From: JAEUHM01 sp964538625
Lineage (GTDB): Bacteria; Verrucomicrobiota; Verrucomicrobiia; Verrucomicrobiales; Verrucomicrobiaceae
DNA length: 64,000 bases
Reading direction: 5' to 3'
Assembly (NCBI GenBank): GCA_964538625.1
Contig: CAZIGH010000011.1
Span: 51,529 to 115,528, forward strand
Shown: positions 52,912 through 61,497 of the stretch, piece after piece
Position numbering within the stretch: the stretch's first letter is position 1
Layout of the letters: every line of letters starts with the position of its first letter
The notes under the pieces: generated by a model
What the model was told of the DNA's origin: nothing
What the model saw: only the letters and a program-made list of their open reading frames with translations
Databases searched by the model: none
Translations under genes and position numbers: made by a program

Positions 52912-53892
52912 ATGAGAGCCGTTTTTTGCGAAGCATACGGACCGCCCGAGGTGCTCAGCATCCGGGAGGTCCCGAAGCCTGCGCCCCGGAGAAATGAAAT
53001 CTTGATCCGGACCCACGCCACCACGGTCACCGCCGGTGACTGGCGGGTGAGAAGTCGCACCGTGCCGCGCGGTTTTGGAGTTCTCATGCGGCTCGTGCTC
53101 GGCATTTCAAAACCACGGCAGCCCATTCTCGGCACGGAGCTCTCTGGCGTGGTGGAGCAGGTGGGCAGAGATGTCCGCCACTTTAAGGCTGGCGATGAAG
53201 TGGTCGCATTCACGGACTTCTCCATGGGCTGTCATGCGGAGTATGTCTGTGTGCCTGAAGAGGGTGCGGTGGCGTTCAAGCCTGCCAATCTTACCCATGA
53301 CGAAGCGGCACCACTGTCTTTTGGCGGATTGACGGCCCTGGATTTTCTCAACAGAGCCCGGCTCCAGCCTGGTGAGAGAGTCCTGGTCAATGGCGCGTCT
53401 GGCGCTGTCGGCACGGCAGCTGTCCAACTGGCCAGGCACGCTGGTGCGGAGGTGACCGGCGTGTGCAGCACTGGAAACATGGACCTCGTCCGTGCACTGG
53501 GTGCCTCGCATGTCCTGGACTACACCCAAAAGGACTTCACGCAGAACGGTGAAACCTACGATGTCATCCTCGACGCCGCAGGCACAGCACCCTTCACCCG
53601 CAGTCGGACGTCACTCGCTCCAGGTGGGCGTTTGCTCATGATCCTGGCTGGGCTGCCTGACATGCTGGTGGCGCCATGGCTTTCCCTCACCAGCGGCAGG
53701 AGACTCATCGCCGGGCCAGCCTCCACACGTGCGGAGGACTTGCGCCTTCTCGCCAAGTTGGCTGAGGCGGGCGACTTCAGGCCCGTCATAGACCGGCGCT
53801 ATCCGCTTGAGCACATCGTAGAGGCGCATCGTTACGTGGATACCGGGCGCAAAAGGGGGAACGTGGTCATCACCCTGGAGAATGCGGGTTAA
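52912..53892 (+). CDS. Zinc-independent MDR oxidoreductase (quinone oxidoreductase type)
   Basis: A 326-residue medium-chain dehydrogenase/reductase. It has FCEAYGPPEVLSIREVPKP, GTELSGVVEQVGRDVRHF, LVNGASGAVGTAAVQLARHAG (the NADPH loop) and a C-terminal KRGNVVITLE. The Cys ligands of the structural zinc are missing, as in NADPH:quinone reductases. It lies 48 bp after leuC and overlaps the 3' end of gluQ on the other strand by 4 bp. Substrate unknown. Confidence 0.9.
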   Translation: MRAVFCEAYGPPEVLSIREVPKPAPRRNEILIRTHATTVTAGDWRVRSRTVPRGFGVLMRLVLGISKPRQPILGTELSGVVEQVGRDVRHFKAGDEVVAFTDFSMGCHAEYVCVPEEGAVAFKPANLTHDEAAPLSFGGLTALDFLNRARLQPGERVLVNGASGAVGTAAVQLARHAGAEVTGVCSTGNMDLVRALGASHVLDYTQKDFTQNGETYDVILDAAGTAPFTRSRTSLAPGGRLLMILAGLPDMLVAPWLSLTSGRRLIAGPASTRAEDLRLLAKLAEAGDFRPVIDRRYPLEHIVEAHRYVDTGRKRGNVVITLENAG

Positions 53893-54743
53893 GTCGGCGT
53901 TTCCCTCCACACCTGCCGCCACACCTCCTCCGCAGAGAGACCGGCCTCTCTCAGACTGCGGATGGACCTCGCCGCGTCCCGCTTCGCAAGACGGCGTCCG
54001 GCATCATCCGTGATCAGGCGGTGATGATGCCACTCAGGCACCGGCAAGTCCAGAAGGTGCTGGAGCAGACGATGCAGGTGCGTGGCTGGTTTCAGGTCTT
54101 CACCACGCGTTACCAGCGTCACACCCTGAATGGCATCATCCACCACGACCGACAGGTGGTAGCTGGTGGGAGTCTCCTTCCTGGCCAGCACCACATCCCC
54201 AAACATCTCCGGACGTGCCAGCACCGCTCCCTCACTACGTTCCACGAACTCCAGCTGCCCCGCCAAGCCTGCGGCTCTGGACACGTCCAGCCGAAGGGCG
54301 AAGGGCGCACCCTCTGCGATACGGGCTGCACGTTGCCCAGCACTCAATCCGCGACACGTTCCTGGATAAAGCGGTCCATCCGGCCCATGCGGTGCCCGGC
54401 CTGCATTGGAGATTTCAGCCTGTATTTCCCTCCGAGTGCAGAAGCAGGGATAGAGCAGGCCTAGCGCCTCCAGCCTGTCCAGCGCGGCGCGGTAGTCTTC
54501 CAGGTGCTCGGACTGCCGCCGCACCGGCTGCTCCCAGTGCAGGCCCAGCCAAGACAAGTCCTCCAATAAGGCCGTCTCAAACTCAGCTCTCACCCGCGTG
54601 CTGTCTATGTCCTCCAGTCTCAGCAGGAACCGCCCGCCCGTGCGCCGCGCCTCTTCAAAAGCAAACCTAGCCGCGAACCCATGCCCCAGGTGCAGAAGCC
54701 CTGTGGGTGAAGGTGCGAAGCGTGTGACTGCGGCGGATGACAT
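53889..54743 (-). CDS. gluQ: Glutamyl-Q tRNA(Asp) synthetase
   Basis: A 284-residue truncated glutamyl-tRNA synthetase paralog that attaches glutamate to queuosine in tRNA(Asp). The HIGH box is RFAPSPTGLLHLGHG. The zinc site is CxC with distal Cys: LLYPCFCTRREI and YPGTCRGL. The KMSKS-like loop is GRRLAKRDAARSI. It lacks the anticodon-binding domain, which separates it from GltX. The start at 54743 removes 19 unlikely residues. A divergent gene starts 60 bp away. Confidence 0.93.
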   Translation of the reverse strand: MSSAAVTRFAPSPTGLLHLGHGFAARFAFEEARRTGGRFLLRLEDIDSTRVRAEFETALLEDLSWLGLHWEQPVRRQSEHLEDYRAALDRLEALGLLYPCFCTRREIQAEISNAGRAPHGPDGPLYPGTCRGLSAGQRAARIAEGAPFALRLDVSRAAGLAGQLEFVERSEGAVLARPEMFGDVVLARKETPTSYHLSVVVDDAIQGVTLVTRGEDLKPATHLHRLLQHLLDLPVPEWHHHRLITDDAGRRLAKRDAARSIRSLREAGLSAEEVWRQVWRETPT

Positions 54744-54803
54744 GTCGATTTGCAAGCAATCCCTCCACAGCCTACCGTCCACAGAAACCTGTATCCTCAC
54801 TTC

Positions 54804-55346
54804 ATGCCGCTTTACGAGTTCTATTGCCCGGACAATAACAAGCTCTACACCTTCCTGGCGCGAACCCTGTCATACCGGGACAAAACGCCCCGCTGCCCGG
54901 ACAACCCAGCCTTCCAGATGCAACGTCGCGTCTCCAGCTTCGCCGTTATCGGCCGCGCAAAGGAGGAGGATGGCGAAGACCCCTTCTCCGGCATGGACGA
55001 AAGCAAAATGGAAGGTCTCATGGCCGAGATGGAGCGGGAGATGAGCGGCATGGATGAAAACAATCCCGACCCACGTCAGCTCGGACGCTTCATGCGCAAG
55101 ATGACCGACCTCATGGGGGACAAGGCACCTGAAGCCATCCGTGAAATGGTGGCACGACTGGAGGCGGGCGAGGATCCGGAGAAGCTGGAAGAGCAGTTCA
55201 GCGACCTAGGTGCCGAGGGCAGCGACATGGATGCCCCCGGTGGAGGTGCCGACGACCTCTGGACCACCGTGAAGAAAAAGCTGCACAGCCTGAAAAACCG
55301 CCCTGTTCGCGATCCGAAACTCTATGAGATGACAGATTATCTGTGA
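54804..55346 (+). CDS. FmdB-like zinc-ribbon-type protein (degenerate) with acidic tail
   Basis: A 180-residue protein. The first 45 residues (PLYEFYCPDNNKLYTFLAR, PRCPDNPAFQMQ) match the FmdB ribbon in layout, but each knuckle keeps only one Cys, so zinc binding is doubtful. The rest is acidic and helical with a Met/Glu-rich stretch (KMEGLMAEMEREMSG) and KAPEAIREMVARLEAGEDPE. Function unknown. The start at 54804 was set by the FmdB-like MPLYEF start. Confidence 0.75.
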   Translation: MPLYEFYCPDNNKLYTFLARTLSYRDKTPRCPDNPAFQMQRRVSSFAVIGRAKEEDGEDPFSGMDESKMEGLMAEMEREMSGMDENNPDPRQLGRFMRKMTDLMGDKAPEAIREMVARLEAGEDPEKLEEQFSDLGAEGSDMDAPGGGADDLWTTVKKKLHSLKNRPVRDPKLYEMTDYL

Positions 55347-55433
55347 TTTCGGCCAGCTTCTTTTGCTTGCCAAAACCCAGCTCAACGCGGAAAAAACCCT
55401 CCTTCACACCAACCCAACGAACCCAACAATACC

Positions 55434-56432
55434 ATGGCACGCCCAGTCACACTCTTCACCGGCCAGTGGGCCGACATGCCCTTTGAAACCATCGTCGAGA
55501 AGGCCAAGTCCTTCGGTTATGACGGCGTCGAGCTAGGATGCTGGGGAGACCACTTTGAAGTGGCCAAGGCTGACCAGGTTTACTGTGATGCCAAGCGCGC
55601 CAAGCTCAAGGCCACAGGCATGCAGTGCCATGCCATCTCCTCACACCTCGTCGGCCAGGCCGTGTGCGACCTCATTGACGAGCGGCACAAGCAGATCCTG
55701 CCGGACTACATTTATGGCGATGGCAACCCCGAGGGCGTTCGCCAGCGCGCTGCCGAAGAACTCATGAAGACCGCACAGGCCGCCAAGCGCTTCGGCGTCA
55801 GCGTGGTGAACGGCTTCACCGGCTCCAGCATCTGGCACCTCGTCTATTCCTTCCCGCCCAACCTGCCGAACCAGATCGAGAACGGATACAAGGACTTCGC
55901 CAAGCGCTTCACGCCCATCTTTGATGAGTTCCAAAAGCAGGGCGTCCGCTTCGCGCTTGAAGTGCACCCCACCGAGATCGCTTTCGACATCGCCTCCGCC
56001 GAGCGCGCGCTGCAGGCTGTCGATTACCATCCCGCCTTCGGCTTCAACTACGACCCCAGCCACTTCGGCTACCAGGGTGTGGATTACGTAAAGTTCATCT
56101 ACAAGTTCGCCGACCGCATTTTCCACGTTCACATGAAGGATGTGGCATGGGATCTGAACGGCGACACAGGCGTTTTCGGCGGCCATGTGGACTTCCACAA
56201 ACCGAACCGCTACTGGGACTTCAAGTCCGTGGGTCGTGGTATGATCAACTTCGAGAAAATCATCCGCGCACTCAACGACATCAACTACGGCGGTCCTCTG
56301 TCCGTGGAGTGGGAAGACGGCGGCATGGACCGTGAGTTCGGTGCCGCTGAGTCCTGCCGCTATGTAAAGGCCAAGGACTTCCCGCCGAGCAAGATCATCT
56401 TCGACGCGCAGTTCGCCGAGGCCAGCAAGTAA
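55434..56432 (+). CDS. Sugar phosphate isomerase/epimerase family TIM-barrel protein
   Basis: A 332-residue xylose-isomerase-like (AP endonuclease 2 fold) protein without signal peptide. Landmarks are KSFGYDGVELGCWGDHF, GVSVVNGFTGSSIWH, FALEVHPTEIAFD, GFNYDPSHFGYQG, RIFHVHMKDVAWDL and PLSVEWEDGGMDR; Glu, Asp, His and Glu metal ligands are all visible. Substrate cannot be told; many Verrucomicrobia members act on inositols or keto-sugars. It is followed by a strong terminator. Confidence 0.9.
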   Translation: MARPVTLFTGQWADMPFETIVEKAKSFGYDGVELGCWGDHFEVAKADQVYCDAKRAKLKATGMQCHAISSHLVGQAVCDLIDERHKQILPDYIYGDGNPEGVRQRAAEELMKTAQAAKRFGVSVVNGFTGSSIWHLVYSFPPNLPNQIENGYKDFAKRFTPIFDEFQKQGVRFALEVHPTEIAFDIASAERALQAVDYHPAFGFNYDPSHFGYQGVDYVKFIYKFADRIFHVHMKDVAWDLNGDTGVFGGHVDFHKPNRYWDFKSVGRGMINFEKIIRALNDINYGGPLSVEWEDGGMDREFGAAESCRYVKAKDFPPSKIIFDAQFAEASK

Positions 56433-56460
56433 TCTCCACCTCCCTGCAGGACGTCTTCCG

Positions 56461-56499
56461 CGAGGCGAAGAGGCAGCCCCTCTTCGCCTCGTTGTTTTT
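56461..56499 (+). terminator. Rho-independent terminator after the sugar isomerase gene
   Basis: A perfect 13-bp stem, CGAGGCGAAGAGG / CCTCTTCGCCTCG, with a five-base loop is followed by TTGTTTTT. It is 29 bp after the isomerase stop. Confidence 0.93.
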
Positions 56500-56539
56500 C
56501 CGTCCTGCCCGGCTAGCATGACGTAACATCTTCACATCC

Positions 56540-57631
56540 ATGAAATGGTCCTTCCGCATCGCCACCGTAGCAGGCACCGAGGTGCGCATCCATGTCACCT
56601 TCCTGCTGTTGCTCGCCTTTTTTGCCATTCAAGCCGGCCCCGGCCACGCGCTGGAGTCCGTGCTCATGATTTGTGCCATGTTTTTCTGCGTGCTGCTGCA
56701 TGAGTTCGGCCACGTCTGGGCGGCCCGCCGTTATGGCATCCGCACGCCAGACATCACCCTGCTGCCCATCGGAGGCGTCGCGCGTCTGGAGCGCATGCCC
56801 AAGAACCCGGGCCAGGAGCTCGTCGTGGCTCTTTGCGGGCCGTTGGTCAACGTCATCATCGCCGCCGGACTGCTGCTTTACACCGGCATGCCCACGCCGA
56901 CGATGCTCATGAACTCCATCGGCACACCCACGCAGTTCCTCCTCAGTCTCATGGGGTGGAACGTGATGATGGTCATCTTCAACATGATTCCCGCCTTCCC
57001 CATGGATGGCGGACGCGTCTTGCGCGCCCTTCTCGCCATGGTGGTGGGAGACTATGCCAGGGCTACGCGCTGGGCCGCCACGCTGGGTCAGGTCATCGCC
57101 GTAGCGGCGGGCATCGGCGTCATTTTCTTCGGCTTTGCCAGCCCGCTGCTTCTCCTCATCGCGTTCTTCGTCTTCATCGCCGCCGGACGTGAGGCCCAGA
57201 TGGTAGAGCAGCAGGAGAACGCACGAGACCTCAGCGTCCTGGACGCCATGATGACGGACTTCCACACCCTCCCGCCCCACGCATCCCTGCGTGAGGCGGT
57301 GGATCTGCTCCGCGCCGGTAGCCAGCATGACTTTCCCATCGTAGATGAACATGGCGCCGTGGTGGGTATTCTGCCGCGTGGCGAACTCATCGCCGCACTG
57401 GCGGACTTCGGTCCCGCCCATGCCGCGCATCTCGTCATGCTGCCTTCCACGCTCACGCTGGAACCCCACTATCCGCTCGCAGAAGCCCTTCAGCGGCTGG
57501 AGCAGAGCGGCTTGCCTGCACTGCCCGTGCTGGACCCGGTGCACGACCGCCTCATCGGACTCTTCACCGCCGAGAACGCGGGGGAAATGATGTTGATACG
57601 CAACGCACTGCGCCGCAGGATGACGGCTTGA
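56540..57631 (+). CDS. Site-2 protease family M50 metalloprotease with CBS pair
   Basis: A 363-residue membrane protein. The zinc motif HEFGH lies in LLHEFGHVWAARRYG near residue 54; the third ligand region is NMIPAFPMDGGRVLRALL near 154. About five to six membrane helices precede a cytosolic CBS pair at about 240-360 (HASLREAVDLLRAG-type text; FPIVDEHGAVVGILPRGEL). This is the SpoIVFB-like arrangement in which nucleotide binding by CBS may control cleavage of membrane proteins (inference). Convergent with hom, 29 bp apart. Confidence 0.93.
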   Translation: MKWSFRIATVAGTEVRIHVTFLLLLAFFAIQAGPGHALESVLMICAMFFCVLLHEFGHVWAARRYGIRTPDITLLPIGGVARLERMPKNPGQELVVALCGPLVNVIIAAGLLLYTGMPTPTMLMNSIGTPTQFLLSLMGWNVMMVIFNMIPAFPMDGGRVLRALLAMVVGDYARATRWAATLGQVIAVAAGIGVIFFGFASPLLLLIAFFVFIAAGREAQMVEQQENARDLSVLDAMMTDFHTLPPHASLREAVDLLRAGSQHDFPIVDEHGAVVGILPRGELIAALADFGPAHAAHLVMLPSTLTLEPHYPLAEALQRLEQSGLPALPVLDPVHDRLIGLFTAENAGEMMLIRNALRRRMTA

Positions 57632-57660
57632 GTCATCCAACCCAGCAGTGGCGAGCCTCG

Positions 57661-58983
57661 TCAGCCCAGCGTCTCCACGCGCATCCACACTGGCGCTTCA
57701 CGCACGCAGGGCAGTCTGCCTATGGCGGCCACCGCATCTCGCATGACTCCCAGCGCCGCATCGTGAATCATCATGATCAGAGGTATCGTGCCCTCGGGCG
57801 TGTCCTCCCCTTCCGGCTGCATGACGGAAGAGATGCCGATGGAGCGCTCTCCCAGCAGCGCCGCCACCTGAGCCAACACACCCGGCTGGTCATCCACGAG
57901 CAGACGCAGATAGTAGTGAGAAACCGTTTCCTCCACTGGCTTTGACTTCCCGTAAAGGCCATGCGGAACGAAGCCAGAGTGCCGGAAGCCGTAAATCAAG
58001 CTCGCCGCCGCATCACACAAGTCGCTGATGACGGAACTGGACGTAGGGTCCTGACCGGCACCGCGGCCGTAAAACAGCGTCTCTCCCACGATGTCGCCAC
58101 TCACGGCCACCGCATTGAACGAGCCGCCCACCGAGGCTAGCACGTGACTGCGGGGTACCAGAGATGGCTGGGTACGCACTTCCACGCGGCCCTCAGCATC
58201 CGCGCGGATGACAGAGAGCAGCTTCACCGTGTAGCCCATCCGCTCCGCGTAGCCGATGTCCAGACGGTTTACCTTGTCCACTCCCTCCACATGCACGTCC
58301 TCCACCTTGATCCAGAAACCGTAGGAAAGAGAGGCGAGAATAATGGCCTTGTGCGCCGCATCCCACCCGCTGACATCCAGTGTGGGGTCTGCCTCCGCAT
58401 AGCCCTTCTGCTGCGCCTCTGCCAGCGCCTCCGGGTAGCCCAGACCAGCCTGGGTCATGCGCGTAAGGATGTAGTTGCAGGTACCATTGATGATACCGTG
58501 GATGGAGCGTATGTGATTGCCCACCAGCCCTTCCTGCAAAGCCTGGATGATGGGAATGCCCCCCGCCACCGCCGCCTCAAAGTAAATGGGAACACCGCAC
58601 TGCTCCGCCAGCGAGAAGAGTTCCTGACCGCGCTCGGCGAGCAGTGCCTTGTTCCCAGTGACCACGATTTTCTTAGCCTTCAGCGCACCGCTCACCAGCT
58701 CAAACGCCGTGCCCGTACCGCCGATGAGCTCCACCACGATGTCGATCTCAGGGTCATTCACCAGGCAAGTCCAGTCCGCAGAGAGCAGCGCGGCAGGCAC
58801 CTCCACATCCCGGGGGCGGTGGAGATCCCGCACCACCACTTTGTGAACGAGCAGCTCCGCGCCGGTGCGCTGCTGGATGAGCGCGGCGTTCTTTTGCAAG
58901 TTCTTGTAAACACCAGCTCCCACGTTGCCTAGACCTGCGAGGCCTATGCGAACGGGGCGGGGATGGGGTCCTTTGGAAGTCAT
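57661..58983 (-). CDS. hom: Homoserine dehydrogenase
   Basis: A 440-residue NAD(P)-dependent enzyme of threonine/methionine synthesis. The N-terminal cofactor loop is IGLAGLGNVGAGVYKNL; then VTGNKALLAERGQELF, FEAAVAGGIPIIQALQEGL, GIINGTCNYILTRM and YAEADPTLDVSGWDAAHK. A C-terminal ACT domain (VDDQPGVLAQVAALLGE) suggests feedback control by threonine. The start at 58983 is a choice among three close Met codons. Confidence 0.95.
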   Translation of the reverse strand: MTSKGPHPRPVRIGLAGLGNVGAGVYKNLQKNAALIQQRTGAELLVHKVVVRDLHRPRDVEVPAALLSADWTCLVNDPEIDIVVELIGGTGTAFELVSGALKAKKIVVTGNKALLAERGQELFSLAEQCGVPIYFEAAVAGGIPIIQALQEGLVGNHIRSIHGIINGTCNYILTRMTQAGLGYPEALAEAQQKGYAEADPTLDVSGWDAAHKAIILASLSYGFWIKVEDVHVEGVDKVNRLDIGYAERMGYTVKLLSVIRADAEGRVEVRTQPSLVPRSHVLASVGGSFNAVAVSGDIVGETLFYGRGAGQDPTSSSVISDLCDAAASLIYGFRHSGFVPHGLYGKSKPVEETVSHYYLRLLVDDQPGVLAQVAALLGERSIGISSVMQPEGEDTPEGTIPLIMMIHDAALGVMRDAVAAIGRLPCVREAPVWMRVETLG

Positions 58984-59100
58984 GGGCATTGAGCGCTGCA
59001 ATGGACGCGGCTGAGCACCGCCCGCAAGCCGGAAGCGAAGTCATGAACGACCCAACAAAGCATGAGCGCAAGCTTGCCTCCACCCAGCACGTCTGTTGAC

Positions 59101-60048
59101 ATGATGACCATGCTCACACGCCGCCGATCTCTCCAGCTCGCCCTGGGCGCCCTAGCCGCCCGACCCCACGCGCTGCCCGCAGCCAGCCCCGCCCCCAGCG
59201 TGGCCAGCCGCATTATCGACACTCACACCCACTTCTACGACCCCACACGCCCGCAAGGCGTCCCATGGCCGCCCCAGGACAGCCCCCTGTATCGCCCCGT
59301 TTATCCAAAGGACTGGCAGGCCGTGGCAGCGAAACACGGCATTCATGAGACCGTAGTGGTAGAGGCAAGCAAGCTCCTGGAGGACAATGACTGGATCCTC
59401 GAGCTCGCCGCACGTGAGCCCTGCATCATCGGTTTCGTAGGGAACTTGCAACCGGCGGATGAAGCGTTTGCCACCCACTTGAAACGACTCTCCACGAACC
59501 CCATCTTCCGCGGCATCCGCGTTAGCGGACCGGCATTGATGGAAAACATCCAGAAGCCCGAGTTCCTCCAGGGCGTCAAGCTGCTCGCCGCACTGGATCT
59601 GTCTCTGGACGTGAACGGACTCCGCTCGCTGGAGCCGGTGGCTGTCCTTGCCAAGGCAGTGCCAGACCTGCGCATCATCATTGACCACTGCGGCGGCTGC
59701 GGAGATGCCCAGAAGCTCAAGGAGGAATGGAAAACCGGCATCGCCAAAGCCGCAGCCCCGTCCAATGTGTTTTGCAAAGTGTCCGCGCTGGTGGAGATGA
59801 CCGAGACCGCCTATGGACAGGCCCCTACCGACCCCGCCTACTACCTCCCCGTGCTGGATCACTTGTGGGAAGTCTTCGGCCAGAAACGCGTCGTGTTCGG
59901 CAGCAACTGGCCCGTCTCTGACAAGGGTGCGAGCTACGATGTGCTGTTCCAGGTGGTAAGCGCCTTCTTCACCGGAAAAGGAAGGGAAGCGTGCGAGGAC
60001 TACTTCTGGCGGAACTCAGGCACCGTTTACAAGTGGGTGCACCGGTGA
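59101..60048 (+). CDS. Amidohydrolase-family protein with Tat-like leader
   Basis: A 315-residue TIM-barrel hydrolase. The leader LTRRRSLQLALGALAAR has the paired arginines of Tat signals. The mature part starts RIIDTHTHFYDPTRPQG with the HxH metal motif, then VVVEASKLLEDNDWILELA, RIIIDHCGGC and GSNWPVSDKG near the end with the closing Asp replaced by Asn-Trp-Pro context as in lactonase-type members. It may act on lactones such as fucono- or rhamnonolactone (inference). Starts within the first three Met codons are equivalent. Confidence 0.85.
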   Translation: MMTMLTRRRSLQLALGALAARPHALPAASPAPSVASRIIDTHTHFYDPTRPQGVPWPPQDSPLYRPVYPKDWQAVAAKHGIHETVVVEASKLLEDNDWILELAAREPCIIGFVGNLQPADEAFATHLKRLSTNPIFRGIRVSGPALMENIQKPEFLQGVKLLAALDLSLDVNGLRSLEPVAVLAKAVPDLRIIIDHCGGCGDAQKLKEEWKTGIAKAAAPSNVFCKVSALVEMTETAYGQAPTDPAYYLPVLDHLWEVFGQKRVVFGSNWPVSDKGASYDVLFQVVSAFFTGKGREACEDYFWRNSGTVYKWVHR

Positions 60049-60131
60049 GTGATGGGGTTGACGCAGTTTGGGTATTTTTGCTAGAACCAATCGTGCCCCC
60101 ATCTGACATCAACCACACACCATCGTAACGT

Positions 60132-60392
60132 ATGCAAGAACTCATCATCCAGCTCATCGTCGGCGCACTGGGGGGTAACGCAGCAGGCGCGCTGCTGAAA
60201 AAGTACAGCCTCGGGCCGCTACTCAACACCGTGGTGGGCCTCATTGGCGGCACCGGCGGCGCCAACCTGCTGGACAAGCTTAACGTGAATCTCGGCAGCG
60301 GCATGGTCAATGACGTGGCCGGTGCCGGCACCGGAGGGGCTATCCTGCTGCTCGTCGTCGGCGTCATCAAAGGCCTGCTGGTCAAGAAGTGA
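60132..60392 (+). CDS. Small Gly-rich hydrophobic protein
   Basis: An 86-residue protein of unknown function. It is built from hydrophobic glycine-rich helices (IVGALGGNAAGALLKK, TVVGLIGGTGGANLLDK, AGAGTGGAILLLVVGVIKG), probably two to three membrane hairpins, and ends in KK. A promoter-like pair TTGACG (60058) and CTAGAA (60081, 17-bp spacer) lies about 45 bp upstream; low confidence. Such proteins occur in many Proteobacteria and Verrucomicrobia and lack an assigned role. Confidence 0.75.
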   Translation: MQELIIQLIVGALGGNAAGALLKKYSLGPLLNTVVGLIGGTGGANLLDKLNVNLGSGMVNDVAGAGTGGAILLLVVGVIKGLLVKK

Positions 60393-60444
60393 GGTCCCCA
60401 CTCCAGACTTGAGCCGGGTGCGGTCCTGTGATCGTATCCCGGCC

Positions 60445-60897
60445 ATGCGAGTGGTGGTGCAGCGTGTCTCTGAAGCCAGTGTGTCCATAGATCAATCCGT
60501 GGTGTCACAGATTGGTCGTGGCCTGCTCGTGCTCCTGGGGGTGGAATCTGCGGACACGGCGGAAGATGCAGACTGGCTGGCAGCAAAGCTTTGTCAGATG
60601 CGCATTTTTTCCGATGCAGAGGGAAAAATGAACCTCAGCGTCCAGGAGATCGTGGGTGAAGTGCTGGTGGTCAGTCAGTTCACCCTGCACGCCTCCACCA
60701 AAAAGGGGAATCGTCCGTCGTTCATACGAGCTGCTAGACCCGAGCAGGCCATTCCCTTGTATGAGCACTTCGTCCGCTCGGTGGAAGCGCACCTGGGCAG
60801 ATCTGTTAAAACCGGAGTCTTCGCAGCGGACATGAAGGTGGCCCTCGTCAATGACGGCCCGGTTACCATCACCATGGACAGCAAGGCGCGGGAGTAG
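60445..60897 (+). CDS. dtd: D-aminoacyl-tRNA deacylase
   Basis: A 150-residue Dtd that frees D-amino acids from mischarged tRNA. The two signature motifs are present: VVSQFTLHAS and NDGPVTITMD, along with MRVVVQRVSEASVS at the start. The length is normal. The start at 60445 lies 52 bp after the small membrane protein gene, and an in-frame extension further upstream overlaps that gene and was rejected. Confidence 0.96.
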   Translation: MRVVVQRVSEASVSIDQSVVSQIGRGLLVLLGVESADTAEDADWLAAKLCQMRIFSDAEGKMNLSVQEIVGEVLVVSQFTLHASTKKGNRPSFIRAARPEQAIPLYEHFVRSVEAHLGRSVKTGVFAADMKVALVNDGPVTITMDSKARE

Positions 60898-60911
60898 CGC
60901 CGACGCGGGCC

Positions 60912-61409
60912 TCAGCCGTCCTTAGGCTCTGGCTCCGGCTTGCGTTCCTCACTGCGGACAGCCCACTTACCGTCGTCACCCTTGGCCATTTTGTAGATCC
61001 AGCGCTCAAAGGTCTTTTTATACGCCCAACCCACCTCTACCGTGCAGGTGCCGTCCGGCTCATTGTGCATGTGGGCGAGCTGCAACACGTAGGGGGAGAG
61101 GCCTGTCTTCGGATTCTTCGGCACCAGCGTCACCTCCTCGATCGTCAGCGCATCACCGTGCACAAACGCTAGGTTCAGATCCTTGAACCGATCCATGAAG
61201 TCCTGGCTCGCCGGCCGCAGATCCCGCGCATACATCAGCGTGTATTCCTTCGGCACGCCCGGCGCGGGGTCGGGTAGCTTGCTGATGAGATGACGCATCG
61301 CCACCTCCCCGGCATCGCTTTCATAATCCTTCAGCCGAATGAAACCAGGGTCCCCCTTGCCACAAGCAGCCAGCAGGGAAATCAGAAAGAGTGCAGCAAA
61401 ATACTTCAT
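60912..61409 (-). CDS. Lipoprotein of unknown function
   Basis: A 165-residue protein with a clear lipoprotein signal (KYFAALFLISLLAAC). The remainder is a small alpha/beta domain (AMRHLISKLPDPAP-like, LTIEEVTLVPKNPKTGLS, EVGWAYKKTFERWIYKMAKGD) and a charged C-terminus. I recognise no family. It diverges from the next lipoprotein gene, whose start is 89 bp away, and converges on dtd. Confidence 0.75.
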   Translation of the reverse strand: MKYFAALFLISLLAACGKGDPGFIRLKDYESDAGEVAMRHLISKLPDPAPGVPKEYTLMYARDLRPASQDFMDRFKDLNLAFVHGDALTIEEVTLVPKNPKTGLSPYVLQLAHMHNEPDGTCTVEVGWAYKKTFERWIYKMAKGDDGKWAVRSEERKPEPEPKDG

Positions 61410-61497
61410 CACTGTGAGCAACGTGTACGGCCCGCCGCCGGAAGCAACGACGCGTGCTGCTGGACAAAACCGGGCACTCTGGTGCATCGTCCGCGCC

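Noticed and set aside
51424..53016. Open frame of 530 codons on the minus strand
   Set aside because: Antisense to leuC, whose cluster ligands and motifs are complete.
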